The notes below the pieces were generated by a model. The model made no database searches, was not told the DNA's origin, and worked only from the letters and a program-made list of their open reading frames with translations. Source: Pseudomonas baltica (lineage in GTDB: Bacteria; Pseudomonadota; Gammaproteobacteria; Pseudomonadales; Pseudomonadaceae). From it: a DNA stretch of 64,000 nt. The stretch's first letter is position 1; each line of letters starts with the position of its first letter. The DNA is taken from the NCBI RefSeq assembly GCF_014235765.1, contig NZ_JACMYH010000006.1:154490-218489 (forward strand), read 5' to 3'. Shown here piece by piece: positions 18,114 through 26,629 of this stretch. Both the position numbers and the translations under genes were made by a program.

Positions 18114-18223
18114 AGCGCGCCTCAGAGACATGAACGCAGCGATGCGAACGGGTCGAAGAGTTCAAGGCGGTAGTGATACAGGCTTGAAGCTGCAGCGGTT
18201 GTAGATGTACTGAAATTGATAGT

Positions 18224-18299
18224 TCCGTGATAGCTCAGTCGGTAGAGCAAATGACTGTTAATCATTGGGTCCCAGGTTCGAGTCCTGGTCACGGAGCCA
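18224..18299 (+). tRNA. tRNA-Asn(GTT)
   Basis: Cloverleaf with acceptor TCCGTGA/TCACGGA, D arm TAGCTCAGTCGGTAGAGCA, anticodon stem AATGA/TCATT with loop CTGTTAA (anticodon GTT), T arm GGTTCGAGTCC and encoded CCA. 76 bases. Confidence 0.96.
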
Positions 18300-18309
18300 A
18301 ATTTCATAT

Positions 18310-18386
18310 CGGGGTATAGCGCAGTCCGGTAGCGCGCCTGCTTTGGGAGCAGGATGTCAGGAGTTCGAATCCCCTTACCCCGACCA
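18310..18386 (+). tRNA. tRNA-Pro(TGG), copy 1
   Basis: Acceptor CGGGGTA/TACCCCG, anticodon stem CCTGC/GCAGG with loop TTTGGGA (anticodon TGG), T arm AGTTCGAATCC and encoded CCA. 77 bases. Identical to the copy at 18566. Confidence 0.96.
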
Positions 18387-18391
18387 TATTT

Positions 18392-18467
18392 GGGTCGTTA
18401 GCTCAGTTGGTAGAGCAGTTGGCTTTTAACCAATTGGTCGTAGGTTCGAATCCCACACGACCCACCA
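18392..18467 (+). tRNA. tRNA-Lys(TTT)
   Basis: Acceptor GGGTCGT/ACGACCC, anticodon loop CTTTTAA (anticodon TTT), T arm GGTTCGAATCC and encoded CCA. Only 5 bases after tRNA-Pro copy 1. Confidence 0.96.
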
Positions 18468-18533
18468 TTTTTGATTCCGGTTCGCTGGATCGAATCTTAA
18501 AAAGCCCCACCGATTAACACCGGTGGGCAGCAG

Positions 18534-18561
18534 AAAAGGCGCCTTCCGGGGTGCCTTTTTT
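18534..18561 (+). terminator. Rho-independent terminator inside the tRNA cluster
   Basis: AAAAGGC ... GCCTTTTTT hairpin with a run of six T; preceded by a second hairpin (CCCACCG/CGGTGGG, about 18505-18527). It ends just 4 bases before the second tRNA-Pro gene. Confidence 0.75.
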
Positions 18562-18565
18562 GTAC

Positions 18566-18642
18566 CGGGGTATAGCGCAGTCCGGTAGCGCGCCTGCTTT
18601 GGGAGCAGGATGTCAGGAGTTCGAATCCCCTTACCCCGACCA
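18566..18642 (+). tRNA. tRNA-Pro(TGG), copy 2
   Basis: Base-for-base identical to the copy at 18310-18386, and the five bases after CCA-end (TATT context) are also shared. It stands directly behind a terminator, so it is either expressed by read-through or from its own promoter, which I cannot see. Confidence 0.95.
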
Positions 18643-18650
18643 TATTCATG

Positions 18651-18683
18651 AAAAAAGGCGCCTGTCATGGGCGCCTTTTTTTT
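18651..18683 (+). terminator. Rho-independent terminator of the tRNA cluster
   Basis: AAAAAAGGCGCC, a short loop, GGCGCC and eight T. It closes the tRNA transcript and, with its A run, could also work from the opposite side. Confidence 0.88.
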
Positions 18684-18699
18684 GCCTTCCATTCCGCCC

Positions 18700-18789
18700 C
18701 TGTAGCAGCGGCGCAAGCCGCGTCCGGCCTCACCGCGGTGTACCAGGCACACCGCATCGCCAATGACGCGGCTCGCGCCGCTGCTACAG
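18700..18789. repeat. REP pair in inverted orientation
   Basis: One copy of the CTGTAGCAGCGGCGCAAGCC element at 18700-18727 and an inverted copy at 18765-18789. Sits between the tRNA terminator and the 3' end of ndh. Confidence 0.88.
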
Positions 18790-18809
18790 GGATTGCAGGC
18801 AACGATGGG

Positions 18810-20111
18810 TCAATGCAGCTTCAGTCGCGGCTCGGTGCCGCGGCCGATGCGGCTGCCTAGCATCAGCATGCCGGTGCGGAACAGGCCATACAGCGCCGCT
18901 TGGTGCATCCGGTACAGCGACACGTAGAACATCCGCGCCAGCCAGCCTTCGAGCATGACGCTGCCGGTCAGGTTGCCCATCAGGTTGCCCACCGCCGAGA
19001 AGTGCGAGAGGGAAATCAGCGAGCCGTAATCCTTGTAGGTGTATTCCGGCAGCGCCTTGCCTTCGATGCGCAGCTTCAGCGACTTGGCCAGCAACGAGGC
19101 CTGCTGGTGGGCTGCCTGCGCGCGCGGTGGCACGTTGCGGTCGGTGCCCGGCTGCGGGCAGGCCGCACAGTCACCGAAGGCAAAGATGTCATCGTCACGG
19201 GTAGACTGCAGGGTAGGGCGTACCACCAACTGATTGATGCGGTTGGTTTCCAGACCATCGATCTCCTTGAGGAAGCCAGGCGCACGAATACCGGCTGCCC
19301 ACACCTTCAAGCTGGCGGGGATCACCTGCCCGCTGCTGGTCAGCAGGCTTTCGGCAGTCACCTCGCTCACCGCGGCATTGGTCAGGACCGTCACGCCCAG
19401 CTTTTCCAAGGTCTGATGCACCGGCTGGCCGATGCGCTCGGGCAGCGCCGGCAGCACCCGTGGGCCGGCTTCGATCAAGGTGATGCGCATGTTCTCCGGC
19501 GCGATGCGGCCCAAGCCGTAAGCCGCCAGTTCTTTTGCCGCGTTGTGCAACTCGGCTGCCAGCTCGACACCGGTAGCACCGGCGCCAACGATAGCGACGC
19601 TGATCTGCGCGCGACTCTCGTCGTGCCCGGCATGGGCGCGCAGGTAGTGATTGAGCAGTTGCTGGTGGAAACGCTCGGCCTGCTTGCGGGTATCGAGGAA
19701 CAGGCAGTGCTCCGCCGCCCCCTGGGTGCCGAAGTCGTTGGTGGTGCTGCCTACCGCAATCACCAGGGTGTCATAGCCGATGCTGCGCGCCGGGACCAGC
19801 TCCAGGCCGGTTTCCGGATCGAGGGTGGCGCTCAATTGGATCTGCTTGGCCGCGCGGTCCAGGCCGCTCATGCGGCCAAGCTGAAACTCGAAATGATTCC
19901 ACTTGGCCTGCGCCACGTAGTTGAGCTCGTCTTCAGACGAATTCAGGGAGCCGGCGGCCACTTCATGCAGCAGTGGCTTCCAGATATGGGTCAGGTTGGC
20001 GTCCACCAGCGTGACGCTGGCCGTACCGCGCTTGCCCAGGGTCTTGCCCAGGCTGGTGGCCAGTTCCAGGCCGCCGGCGCCGCCGCCGACAATAACGATG
20101 CGATGTGTCAT
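18810..20111 (-). CDS. ndh: Type II NADH:quinone oxidoreductase
   Basis: 433 residues. Two Rossmann folds are visible: FAD site IVIVGGGAGGLELATSLG at the N-terminus and the NADH site VAIVGAGATGVELAAEL near residue 170. A C-terminal amphipathic/membrane region follows (NLTGSVMLEGWLARMFYVSLYRMHQAALYGLFRTGML). NDH-2 enzymes pass electrons from NADH to ubiquinone on the inner face of the membrane without pumping protons. Faces the tRNA cluster; the gap upstream on its own strand probably holds its promoter. Confidence 0.95.
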   Translation of the reverse strand: MTHRIVIVGGGAGGLELATSLGKTLGKRGTASVTLVDANLTHIWKPLLHEVAAGSLNSSEDELNYVAQAKWNHFEFQLGRMSGLDRAAKQIQLSATLDPETGLELVPARSIGYDTLVIAVGSTTNDFGTQGAAEHCLFLDTRKQAERFHQQLLNHYLRAHAGHDESRAQISVAIVGAGATGVELAAELHNAAKELAAYGLGRIAPENMRITLIEAGPRVLPALPERIGQPVHQTLEKLGVTVLTNAAVSEVTAESLLTSSGQVIPASLKVWAAGIRAPGFLKEIDGLETNRINQLVVRPTLQSTRDDDIFAFGDCAACPQPGTDRNVPPRAQAAHQQASLLAKSLKLRIEGKALPEYTYKDYGSLISLSHFSAVGNLMGNLTGSVMLEGWLARMFYVSLYRMHQAALYGLFRTGMLMLGSRIGRGTEPRLKLH

Positions 20112-20440
20112 GGAAAGCTCTCATAAGGTTAACGAATTCGGGTGTCTGCGAGGGGGGGGCGAGCGCAAGGCAGCTCAGAGCTCCACACCTTCGAACAGAT
20201 GGATCGACAAGCCCTGCTACGGCTGTCCCCCGGGCAAGGAGCAGGTGCTCGACTTGCAACCGAGGCGCGCACGAGTGACCGCCGATCAATGGGCGAGTGT
20301 CACGTGGCAGGGCAGGCGACCCTGAACAGGTAGACGTTTCAGACGCTGGCAAGGCTACAGGGTTCCTGACAGGCGGTGCGGGTGAGAGCGCTTTGTATCA
20401 TCCGCACGGCCCCTGCGCCATGACTGGTAAAAGGGTGGGT
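20112..20440. other. Gap of 329 bases between ndh and the DUF1780 gene
   Basis: No gene supported. It must hold the ndh promoter on the minus strand; I see no clear -35/-10 pair, terminator with a T run, or known riboswitch. The short open frames here have no ribosome site and no family resemblance. Confidence 0.6.
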
Positions 20441-21070
20441 TCACAAACTGATGCCCACATCGAAAACGATGCTGCGGCCCAGGTTGTTGCGCAGGAAATC
20501 CGGCGCATCCGGGTGGGCGAACAAGACCCGAGCAAAAGTGGGCCCGACCAGCGACAGCGAGCGCCAGCCTTGGCGAAGAAACTCGGTAGGCGGCGGAAAA
20601 TGGCTGTTCAAGTCCAGGGTTTCGCGCTTGAGGCTGGCGAAGGCAATGATGTCCAGCTCACCGAGGTCCAGCCCTCGTTCGCGGTAGTTGTGGGCTTTCT
20701 TGCGCAAGGTCGGCGCCAGCCGCTGCAGCAGCTCGGGTGCGCGGATGCGTTTGGGGCGTGCCTCGCGCCGGACCAGTTGGCTGAGGGAGAAAGCGCTGCG
20801 GCGGCGCTGCAACTCCTCGCGCCATTCATCGTTGAGCCGGCGCCCTTCGTCGAGCACGAAGAACACTTCGAAACTGGCTTCACGGAACAGCACGTCCGGC
20901 GGCTCCTGGCCGGCGGGGGTGAATTCATCGTCACGGTAGGCGATGTTCAGGCCCTGCAACAGGCGCTCGCACACCCAACGCTCGCGCTCCCACTTGCGCG
21001 CATTGGAGAGGAAGGCATTGGCCTGTTCGGCCTGGCTGGTGAGCAAACGCAGGTAGTCGGAGTCATCCAT
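20441..21070 (-). CDS. DUF1780 family protein
   Basis: 209 residues, soluble, with no signal or membrane segment. It resembles the DUF1780 proteins of Pseudomonas (opening MDDSDYLRLLTSQAEQANAFLSNARKWERERWVCERLL). Many acidic and Arg residues sit in the middle (FFVLDEGRRLNDEWREELQRRR) and a motif ELDIIAFASLKRETLDLNSHFPPP lies later. The function is not known to me. A divergent DUF3830-like gene starts 100 bases away, a pairing seen in other Pseudomonas as well. Confidence 0.75.
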   Translation of the reverse strand: MDDSDYLRLLTSQAEQANAFLSNARKWERERWVCERLLQGLNIAYRDDEFTPAGQEPPDVLFREASFEVFFVLDEGRRLNDEWREELQRRRSAFSLSQLVRREARPKRIRAPELLQRLAPTLRKKAHNYRERGLDLGELDIIAFASLKRETLDLNSHFPPPTEFLRQGWRSLSLVGPTFARVLFAHPDAPDFLRNNLGRSIVFDVGISL

Positions 21071-21170
21071 GGCCCTAGCTTAGCCCGCCTGTGCGACGAA
21101 AAGAATAACGCTCGACGCTTCAAAATCGCTCGGCGATGGGTAAGGATGGGATTTTCCCAGGAGCTGCACC

Positions 21171-21596
21171 ATGCCCAGCATCAAGATCACCTCCGGCGGC
21201 TACGAATTCTTGGCCGAAACCCATCCCGATGCGCCGCAGACGGTGGATGCGTTTCTCAAGCTGCTGCCGTATCGGCAGAAGATCATCCATGTGCGCTGGA
21301 GTGGCGAGGCGTGCTGGGTGCCACTGGGTGAATTCCAGTTGCTGCGCGGTAACGAGCCGGTCGGGTTCGAGAACCACACCAGCCACCCGTCGGTGGGTGA
21401 CGTGTTGTTTTATCCCGGGCCGTACAGCGAGACGGAAATTCTGCTGGCCTACGGGTCGTGCTGCTTCGCCAGCAAGATGGGCCAGTTGGCCGGCAACCAT
21501 TTCCTTACCGTGGTGCAGGGCAAGGAAAACCTCCGCGCCCTGGGCGTGAAGACCTTGTGGGAAGGTGCGCAAGAGGTGTTGTTCGAATTGGCGTGA
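21171..21596 (+). CDS. DUF3830 family cyclophilin-like protein
   Basis: 141 residues from ATG 21171, with AGGAGCTG 6 bases upstream. The opening (IKITSGGYEFLAETHPDAPQTVDAFLKLLPYRQKIIHVRWSGEACWVPLGE) and the later GDVLFYPG/ILLAYG segments match the DUF3830 fold, which is related to cyclophilin-like beta-barrels. No catalytic role is established that I know of. Upstream and divergent is the DUF1780 gene; repeats follow its stop. Confidence 0.75.
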   Translation: MPSIKITSGGYEFLAETHPDAPQTVDAFLKLLPYRQKIIHVRWSGEACWVPLGEFQLLRGNEPVGFENHTSHPSVGDVLFYPGPYSETEILLAYGSCCFASKMGQLAGNHFLTVVQGKENLRALGVKTLWEGAQEVLFELA

Positions 21597-21613
21597 TCGC
21601 CCTGTAGATACCC

Positions 21614-21746
21614 TGTAGGAGCGGTCCGTGGCCGCGAACCAGACACTGCGGTATCCCAGACGATCCGCAGAGGCCTCTTCGCGGCCGATGACCGCTCCTA
21701 CGGGTACCCGATATCCACTGTAGGAGCGGTCCGTGGCCGCGAACCA
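21614..21746. repeat. Palindromic repeats of the 'TGTAGGAGCGGTCCGTGGCC' family
   Basis: Direct copies at 21614-21640 and 21719-21746 with an inverted, slightly different copy at 21674-21703 (CGGCCGATGACCGCTCCTAC). They fill the convergent gap before yacG and differ in sequence from the CAGCGGCGCGAGCC REP family elsewhere in the window. Confidence 0.88.
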
Positions 21747-21785
21747 GGCACAGGTGCAAGCACTATCGCCTGGTGCCCGACCGCC

Positions 21786-21989
21786 TCAATGCCCGCGCGG
21801 TGGCAGGTCCTCGCTGAACAGGTCGTCCTCGGCATCCGGGCTCACCGGAATCTTGTGCTCCTCGGACGCCCAGGCCCCCAGGTCAATCAATTTGCAACGA
21901 TCGGAACAGAACGGCCTGTTCGCATTCGCTGCCGTCCATTCCACTGGCGCCCCGCAAGTCGGGCAATCAACGGTCAAGGGTTGGCTCAT
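21786..21989 (-). CDS. yacG: DNA gyrase inhibitor YacG
   Basis: 67 residues. Zinc ribbon with two CxxC-type pairs (VDCPTCGAPVEW and RPFCSDRCKLIDLGAWASEEHKIP), the hallmark of YacG, followed by an acidic tail. YacG binds GyrB and blocks DNA binding by gyrase. It overlaps coaE by 4 bases (ATGA) and ends the pilBCD-coaE-yacG operon. Confidence 0.95.
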   Translation of the reverse strand: MSQPLTVDCPTCGAPVEWTAANANRPFCSDRCKLIDLGAWASEEHKIPVSPDAEDDLFSEDLPPRGH

Positions 21990-22609
21990 TCTCGGCCTCC
22001 ACGCAAAGTCAGATAAAAAGCATGCAGCCGCTCGACTTCCGAGTGCAGCCAGGCCAAGTCGCGGTCGTTGACCAGCACATCGTCCGCCAGCGCCAGCCGC
22101 TGCTCGCGGCTCGCCTGGGCTTTCAGAATCGCCTGGACCTGCTCGGGCGTGGTGTGATCGCGCAGCAAGGTCCGCGCAACCCGCACCGCTTCCGGCGCAT
22201 CCACAACCAGCAAGCGCTGCGTGGTCCGGTACTGTCCCGACTCGACCATCAGCGGCGACACGAACACCGCATAGGGCGACGTCGCCGAAGCCAGCGACCG
22301 GGCGATTTCCTCGGCAATCAACGGATGCAGCAAAGCCTCGACCCAGCGCCGCTCCTGCGCATCCTCGAAGATCACCTTGCGCAACGCCCCACGGTCGAGG
22401 CTGCCGTCGGCCTGCAACAGCGCCGCACCATAGCGCTGCACCAGCGCCGCCAGCGCTGGCCGCCCCGGCTCCACCACCCAGCGCGAGGCCTGGTCGGCAT
22501 CCACCACGTGCACGCCCAACTCGGCAAAGCGCTGTGCCGCCGCGCTCTTGCCACTGGCGATGCCACCGGTGAGACCCAGCACCCAAGGTTTATCCACAGC
22601 TGTTGTCAT
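21986..22609 (-). CDS. coaE: Dephospho-CoA kinase
   Basis: 207 residues, standard size. The P-loop GLTGGIASGKSAAAQ is at the N-terminus and the DADQASRWVVEPG and RRWVEALLHPLI motifs follow, as in CoaE. It phosphorylates dephospho-CoA to finish coenzyme A synthesis in the cytoplasm. The gene overlaps pilD at its start and yacG at its end, the conserved pilD-coaE-yacG order of Pseudomonas and relatives. Confidence 0.96.
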   Translation of the reverse strand: MTTAVDKPWVLGLTGGIASGKSAAAQRFAELGVHVVDADQASRWVVEPGRPALAALVQRYGAALLQADGSLDRGALRKVIFEDAQERRWVEALLHPLIAEEIARSLASATSPYAVFVSPLMVESGQYRTTQRLLVVDAPEAVRVARTLLRDHTTPEQVQAILKAQASREQRLALADDVLVNDRDLAWLHSEVERLHAFYLTLRGGRE

Positions 22610-23475
22610 CGGAACCCGGCAAACTGCATGTATGAAGTGGTTATTTGATCACCCCACAGCAATGCAATCCACCCCGCAATGGCCAGATAAGGCCCAAACG
22701 GGATCGGCGTACTGGTTTGTGCGTTGCGCATCCGCAGCATCAACACACCCAGCACCGCCCCCACCAGGGACGACAACAGAATGGTCAGCGGCAATATCTG
22801 CCAGCCACCCCAGGCCCCGAGCATGGCCAGCAACTTGAAATCGCCGTAGCCCATGCCTTCCTTGCCGGTGATCAGCTTGAACACCCAATACACCAGCCAC
22901 AGGCTCAGATAACCCGCCACCGCGCCCCACAGCGCGTCGTAGAGATTGGTAAACAACCCCTGGCCATTGACGATCAACCCCAGCCACAGCAACGGCAGCA
23001 CCAGCACATCCGGCAGCAATTGGTGATCGGCATCGATCAGACTCATCGCCAGCAAGCCCCAGGTCAGCAGCAGAAACGCACCGGCCTGCCAGCTCAACCC
23101 GAAGTGATACACCACAAAGGCACTCAAGATGCCCGTGGCCACTTCCACCAGCGGATAACGCAGGCTGATCTTCGCCCGACAACTGGCACACTTGCCCCGC
23201 AGCATCAGGTAGCTCACCACCGGAATGTTCTCCCAGGCGCGGATCTTGTGGGCACAGTGCGGGCATTCGGAGTGGGGCAGCAGCAGGTTGTACGCCGCGC
23301 CTTTTGGCTCAGGCGGCAGACCGAGCATTTCGCGGGACTGCGTGGTCCAGTCACGGTCGAGCATGATGGGCAGGCGGTGGATGAGGACGTTGAGGAAGCT
23401 GCCGATGATGAGGCCCAGGAGGAGGGCGCAGAACATCAGGGCCAGCGGGCTGGCCAGGAATTCAAGTAGGAGCAT
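22606..23475 (-). CDS. pilD: Prepilin peptidase / N-methyltransferase PilD
   Basis: 289 residues from ATG 23475, one base after the pilC stop. The cytoplasmic zinc domain has Cys71, Cys74, Cys96 and Cys99 (CPHC ... CASC), and the catalytic aspartates are Asp148 (SLIDADHQ) and Asp212 (GYGDFKLL), with about eight membrane segments. PilD cuts the short leaders of pilins and methylates the new N-terminal residue; all prepilins in this window (1.2-7.6 kb, 26.6-27.7 kb) are its expected substrates, as are type II secretion pseudopilins. Confidence 0.97.
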   Translation of the reverse strand: MLLLEFLASPLALMFCALLLGLIIGSFLNVLIHRLPIMLDRDWTTQSREMLGLPPEPKGAAYNLLLPHSECPHCAHKIRAWENIPVVSYLMLRGKCASCRAKISLRYPLVEVATGILSAFVVYHFGLSWQAGAFLLLTWGLLAMSLIDADHQLLPDVLVLPLLWLGLIVNGQGLFTNLYDALWGAVAGYLSLWLVYWVFKLITGKEGMGYGDFKLLAMLGAWGGWQILPLTILLSSLVGAVLGVLMLRMRNAQTSTPIPFGPYLAIAGWIALLWGDQITTSYMQFAGFR

Positions 23476-23476
23476 G

Positions 23477-24691
23477 TTAGACGACGGAGCCGAGTTGGAA
23501 GATGGGAAGGTACATCGCAATAACCAGGCCACCGACCACCACGCCCAGCACAGCCATGATCATCGGCTCCATGAGGCTGGTGAGGCTGTCGACCATGTTG
23601 TCGACCTCGGCTTCGTAGATGGTTGCTACGCGGTCGAGCATGTCGTCTAGGGCGCCGGATTCTTCGCCGATGGCGGTCATTTGGATGGCGAGGGTGGGGA
23701 AAACACCGGTCGAGCGCATGGAAAAATTCAGCTGCATACCGGTAGAAACATCAGCTTTGATCCGATTTACGGCGTTCTTGAACACAACGTTGCCGGTGGC
23801 GCCTGAAACAGAATCCAATGCATCGACCAGCGGCACGCCTGCGGCGAACGTCGTGGAAAGTGTGCGCGCGTAACGCGCCACCGCTGACTTGTACAGAATA
23901 GCGCCCACGATAGGGACTTTTAGCAACCAGCGATCCACCGTATCGCGCAGCTTCTGGCTGCGCTTCATTGCGTGCTTGAAACCAAAGAACAAACCCACGA
24001 AGCCTGCGAGTAGCAGCAAGTACCATTCCTGTACTACGTCAGACAATCCCATGACCATCAGGGTGAACGCTGGCAGCTCCGCACCGAAGCCTTCGAAGAT
24101 GGACTTGAACTGCGGCACAACTTTGATCAACAGAATCCCGGAAACGATGATGGCAACAACGACCACCGCTATGGGGTAGGTCATCGCCTTCTTGATCTTG
24201 GCTTTCAGCTGCTCGGTTTTTTCTTTGTAGGTGGCTACGCGGTCGAGCAAGGTTTCCAAGGCACCGGCCTGCTCACCCGCGTCCACCAGGTTGCAGTAGA
24301 GATCGTCGAAGTATTCCGGCTTCTTGCGCAGCGACGAAGCAAAGCTGTTGCCTGCAGCAACTTCCTGTTTGACCTCGTCCACGAGCTTGCGCATGTTGGG
24401 GTTGTCGACGCCTTCGGAAATGATGTCGAACGACTGCAGCAAGGGCACCCCGGCACGCATCATGGTCGACATCTGCCGAGTAAACAGGGCAATGTCCATA
24501 GGCTTGATACGCTTGCCCTTCCCGAACAGCGAAGTACCCTTCTTCTTGACCTTGCCCGGGTTGATCCCCTGCTTGCGCAACTGCGCCTTGATCAACGCCG
24601 GATTGTGGCCGCTCAGCTCCCCAGACATCTTGGTGCCTTTGCGGTCTATCCCTTCCCAGGCATAGACGTTGACCTTTGCTTTGACCGCCAT
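23477..24691 (-). CDS. pilC: Type IV pilus inner membrane platform protein PilC
   Basis: 404 residues with the two repeated GspF domains (about 70-195 and 275-398), each ending in the membrane-entry segments (YPIAVVVVAIIVSGILLIKVVPQF; EPMIMAVLGVVVGGLVIAMYLPIFQLGSVV). Conserved PilC motifs include FTRQMSTMMRAGVPLLQSFDII and MTAIGEESGALDDML. PilC is the rotor-like platform turned by PilB and PilT during pilus assembly. Lies 3 bases after pilB and 1 base before pilD. Confidence 0.97.
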   Translation of the reverse strand: MAVKAKVNVYAWEGIDRKGTKMSGELSGHNPALIKAQLRKQGINPGKVKKKGTSLFGKGKRIKPMDIALFTRQMSTMMRAGVPLLQSFDIISEGVDNPNMRKLVDEVKQEVAAGNSFASSLRKKPEYFDDLYCNLVDAGEQAGALETLLDRVATYKEKTEQLKAKIKKAMTYPIAVVVVAIIVSGILLIKVVPQFKSIFEGFGAELPAFTLMVMGLSDVVQEWYLLLLAGFVGLFFGFKHAMKRSQKLRDTVDRWLLKVPIVGAILYKSAVARYARTLSTTFAAGVPLVDALDSVSGATGNVVFKNAVNRIKADVSTGMQLNFSMRSTGVFPTLAIQMTAIGEESGALDDMLDRVATIYEAEVDNMVDSLTSLMEPMIMAVLGVVVGGLVIAMYLPIFQLGSVV

Positions 24692-24694
24692 TGC

Positions 24695-26395
24695 TTAATC
24701 CTTGGTGACTCGGTTGACTTCGGCAAGGCTGGTAACCCCTTGCATAACCTTGACCAGACCTGACGCTCGCAAATCGCTGAAACCTTCCTTGCGCATCTGT
24801 GCCGCAATTTCGATAGCGTTGTTGGCTTCCATGATCATCCGCTGCAACTCCTTGGTGACTTTCACTACCTCGTAGATGCCCTGCCGGCCGCGATAGCCGC
24901 CGTTGCACTGTTCGCACCCCACAGGCTCGTAGATCTTGAAGGTCCCCGCCAACTCAGGCGCGAAACCTTCTTCAATCTGCACGTCACGGGGAATGTCCGC
25001 CTCTTTGCGGCAATGCGGGCACAGCTTCCTTGCCAGCCGCTGCGCAATGATCAGGCTCACCGACGTTGCAATATTGAAGCCAGCCACGCCCATGTTCTGC
25101 AAACGAGTCAGCGTTTCAGCGGCGCTGTTGGTGTGCAGCGTGGAAAGCACGAGGTGACCGGTCTGCGCGGCTTTGATGGCGATCTCGGCGGTTTCCAGGT
25201 CGCGGATCTCACCGACCATGATGACGTCAGGATCCTGACGCAGGAAGGAACGCAGGGCCTGGGCGAAGTCGAGCCCTTGCCTGTTGTTGACGTTGACCTG
25301 ATTGATACCCTCCATGTTGATTTCAACCGGGTCTTCGGCTGTGGAGATGTTGATGTCCACCGTATTCAAGATGTTGATGCCGGTGTAGAGCGACACGGTC
25401 TTGCCCGAGCCTGTGGGGCCGGTGACCAGAATCATCCCCTGTGGTTGCTTCAAGGCCTGGAGGTAGAGCTCTTTCTGATGCGGTTCATAACCCAGCGCAT
25501 CGATACCCATCTGCGCGCTCGACGGGTCAAGAATACGCATCACGATCTTCTCGCCCCACAACGTGGGAAGGGTGTTCACCCGGAAGTCGATGGCCTTGTT
25601 CTTCGAGATGCGCATCTTGATCCGGCCGTCCTGCGGCTTGCGCCGCTCGGAGATATCGAGACTGGCCATGACCTTGAGGCGCGCCGCAATGCGGCCTGCT
25701 AGGTTAATCGGCGGACGAGCGATTTCGCGCAACATGCCGTCAGTCCGGAACCGGACGCGATAGGCTTTTTCATAGGGTTCAAAGTGCAGGTCGGATGAGC
25801 CGCCGCGGATAGCATCGAGCAGCATTTTGTTGACGAAACGCACGACGGGAGCGTCGTCGGCGTCTTGTCCTGCAATGGAGTCGTTCCTGTTGTCATCGAC
25901 GGTTTCAACGTCAAGGCCGTCCAGGTCTACATCGCTCAGCTCCTCAAGACCAGTGGTGCCGCTCTCGAAAAACTTCTCGATGGCCTCGGTCAGCTTGTCA
26001 TCTTCGACAAGAATTGCCTCGGTCGTCAGGCCAGTGTTGAACTGGATGTCAGTAATAGCTTGATGGTTAGTGGGATCCGAGATGCCTACGAATAATTTGT
26101 TGCCGCGTCGCCAGAGAGGGAGGGCATGGTGTTGTCGAACCAGCTTCTCGCTGACCAGACCTCGAGGCTGACCTTCTCGATCAACCGCTGCCAAGTCGAG
26201 AAATGAGATGCCAAATTGATCGGCAGCAATTTCGGCAATATCGCGGCTTTTTGCGAGCTTATTCTGCACCAGGTAGTGAACAAGCGGAACACGGGTGCGT
26301 TGAGCTTGCTGATAGGCCTGCTGCGCAGCCTTGTCGGTCAGGAGTTCAGCGACGACCAATTGCTTGGCCAAGCCGGTGAGGGCGATATCATTCAT
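24695..26395 (-). CDS. pilB: Type IV pilus assembly ATPase PilB
   Basis: 566 residues from ATG 26395; longer in-frame starts would run into the divergent promoter region. It has the N-terminal MshEN/T2SSE-N domain, the ATPase core with Walker A GPTGSGKTVSLYTG, the Asp box and Walker B, and a tetracysteine zinc site near the C-terminus (CPHCRKEADIP ... CEQCNGGYRGRQGIYEV). PilB is the hexameric motor for pilus extension. Divergent from the first pilin gene; pilC and pilD follow directly. Confidence 0.97.
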   Translation of the reverse strand: MNDIALTGLAKQLVVAELLTDKAAQQAYQQAQRTRVPLVHYLVQNKLAKSRDIAEIAADQFGISFLDLAAVDREGQPRGLVSEKLVRQHHALPLWRRGNKLFVGISDPTNHQAITDIQFNTGLTTEAILVEDDKLTEAIEKFFESGTTGLEELSDVDLDGLDVETVDDNRNDSIAGQDADDAPVVRFVNKMLLDAIRGGSSDLHFEPYEKAYRVRFRTDGMLREIARPPINLAGRIAARLKVMASLDISERRKPQDGRIKMRISKNKAIDFRVNTLPTLWGEKIVMRILDPSSAQMGIDALGYEPHQKELYLQALKQPQGMILVTGPTGSGKTVSLYTGINILNTVDINISTAEDPVEINMEGINQVNVNNRQGLDFAQALRSFLRQDPDVIMVGEIRDLETAEIAIKAAQTGHLVLSTLHTNSAAETLTRLQNMGVAGFNIATSVSLIIAQRLARKLCPHCRKEADIPRDVQIEEGFAPELAGTFKIYEPVGCEQCNGGYRGRQGIYEVVKVTKELQRMIMEANNAIEIAAQMRKEGFSDLRASGLVKVMQGVTSLAEVNRVTKD

Positions 26396-26535
26396 GTGGG
26401 CACCGAGTACGGACAGTCCGTGTTTTATAGCGTAGTCGAGGGGTGGTGCCAAATGGATCAACACATGTGATCTGCAGGCTAGGGGCTGTATGTACGAGGT
26501 ATATCAGCAGCGACTTGTGCAGTCGATTTCCAACG

Positions 26536-26551
26536 TGGCATAGGTCATGCT
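26536..26551 (+). promoter_or_regulatory. Sigma-54 promoter of the first pilin gene
   Basis: TGGCATAGGTCATGCT fits the RpoN consensus (TGGCACG-N4-TTGCW), with GG and GC at the exact spacing. The expected start is near 26562, giving a leader of about 68 bases to the ATG at 26630. PilR encoded at 8.9-10.3 kb is the natural activator. Confidence 0.78.
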
Positions 26552-26629
26552 GTCGTCAAAAGTGCCTACAATATGCACTCATACCCCGAATTCTGGGAAC
26601 AACAAATCTAGTTTACTTTGGAAGCGTAA

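Noticed and set aside
18501..18561. Riboswitch-like double hairpin between tRNA genes
   Set aside because: No coding gene follows; a terminator pair explains it.
21614..21746. Possible CRISPR array
   Set aside because: Copies are palindromic, in both orientations and unevenly spaced, with no uniform spacers and no cas genes nearby.
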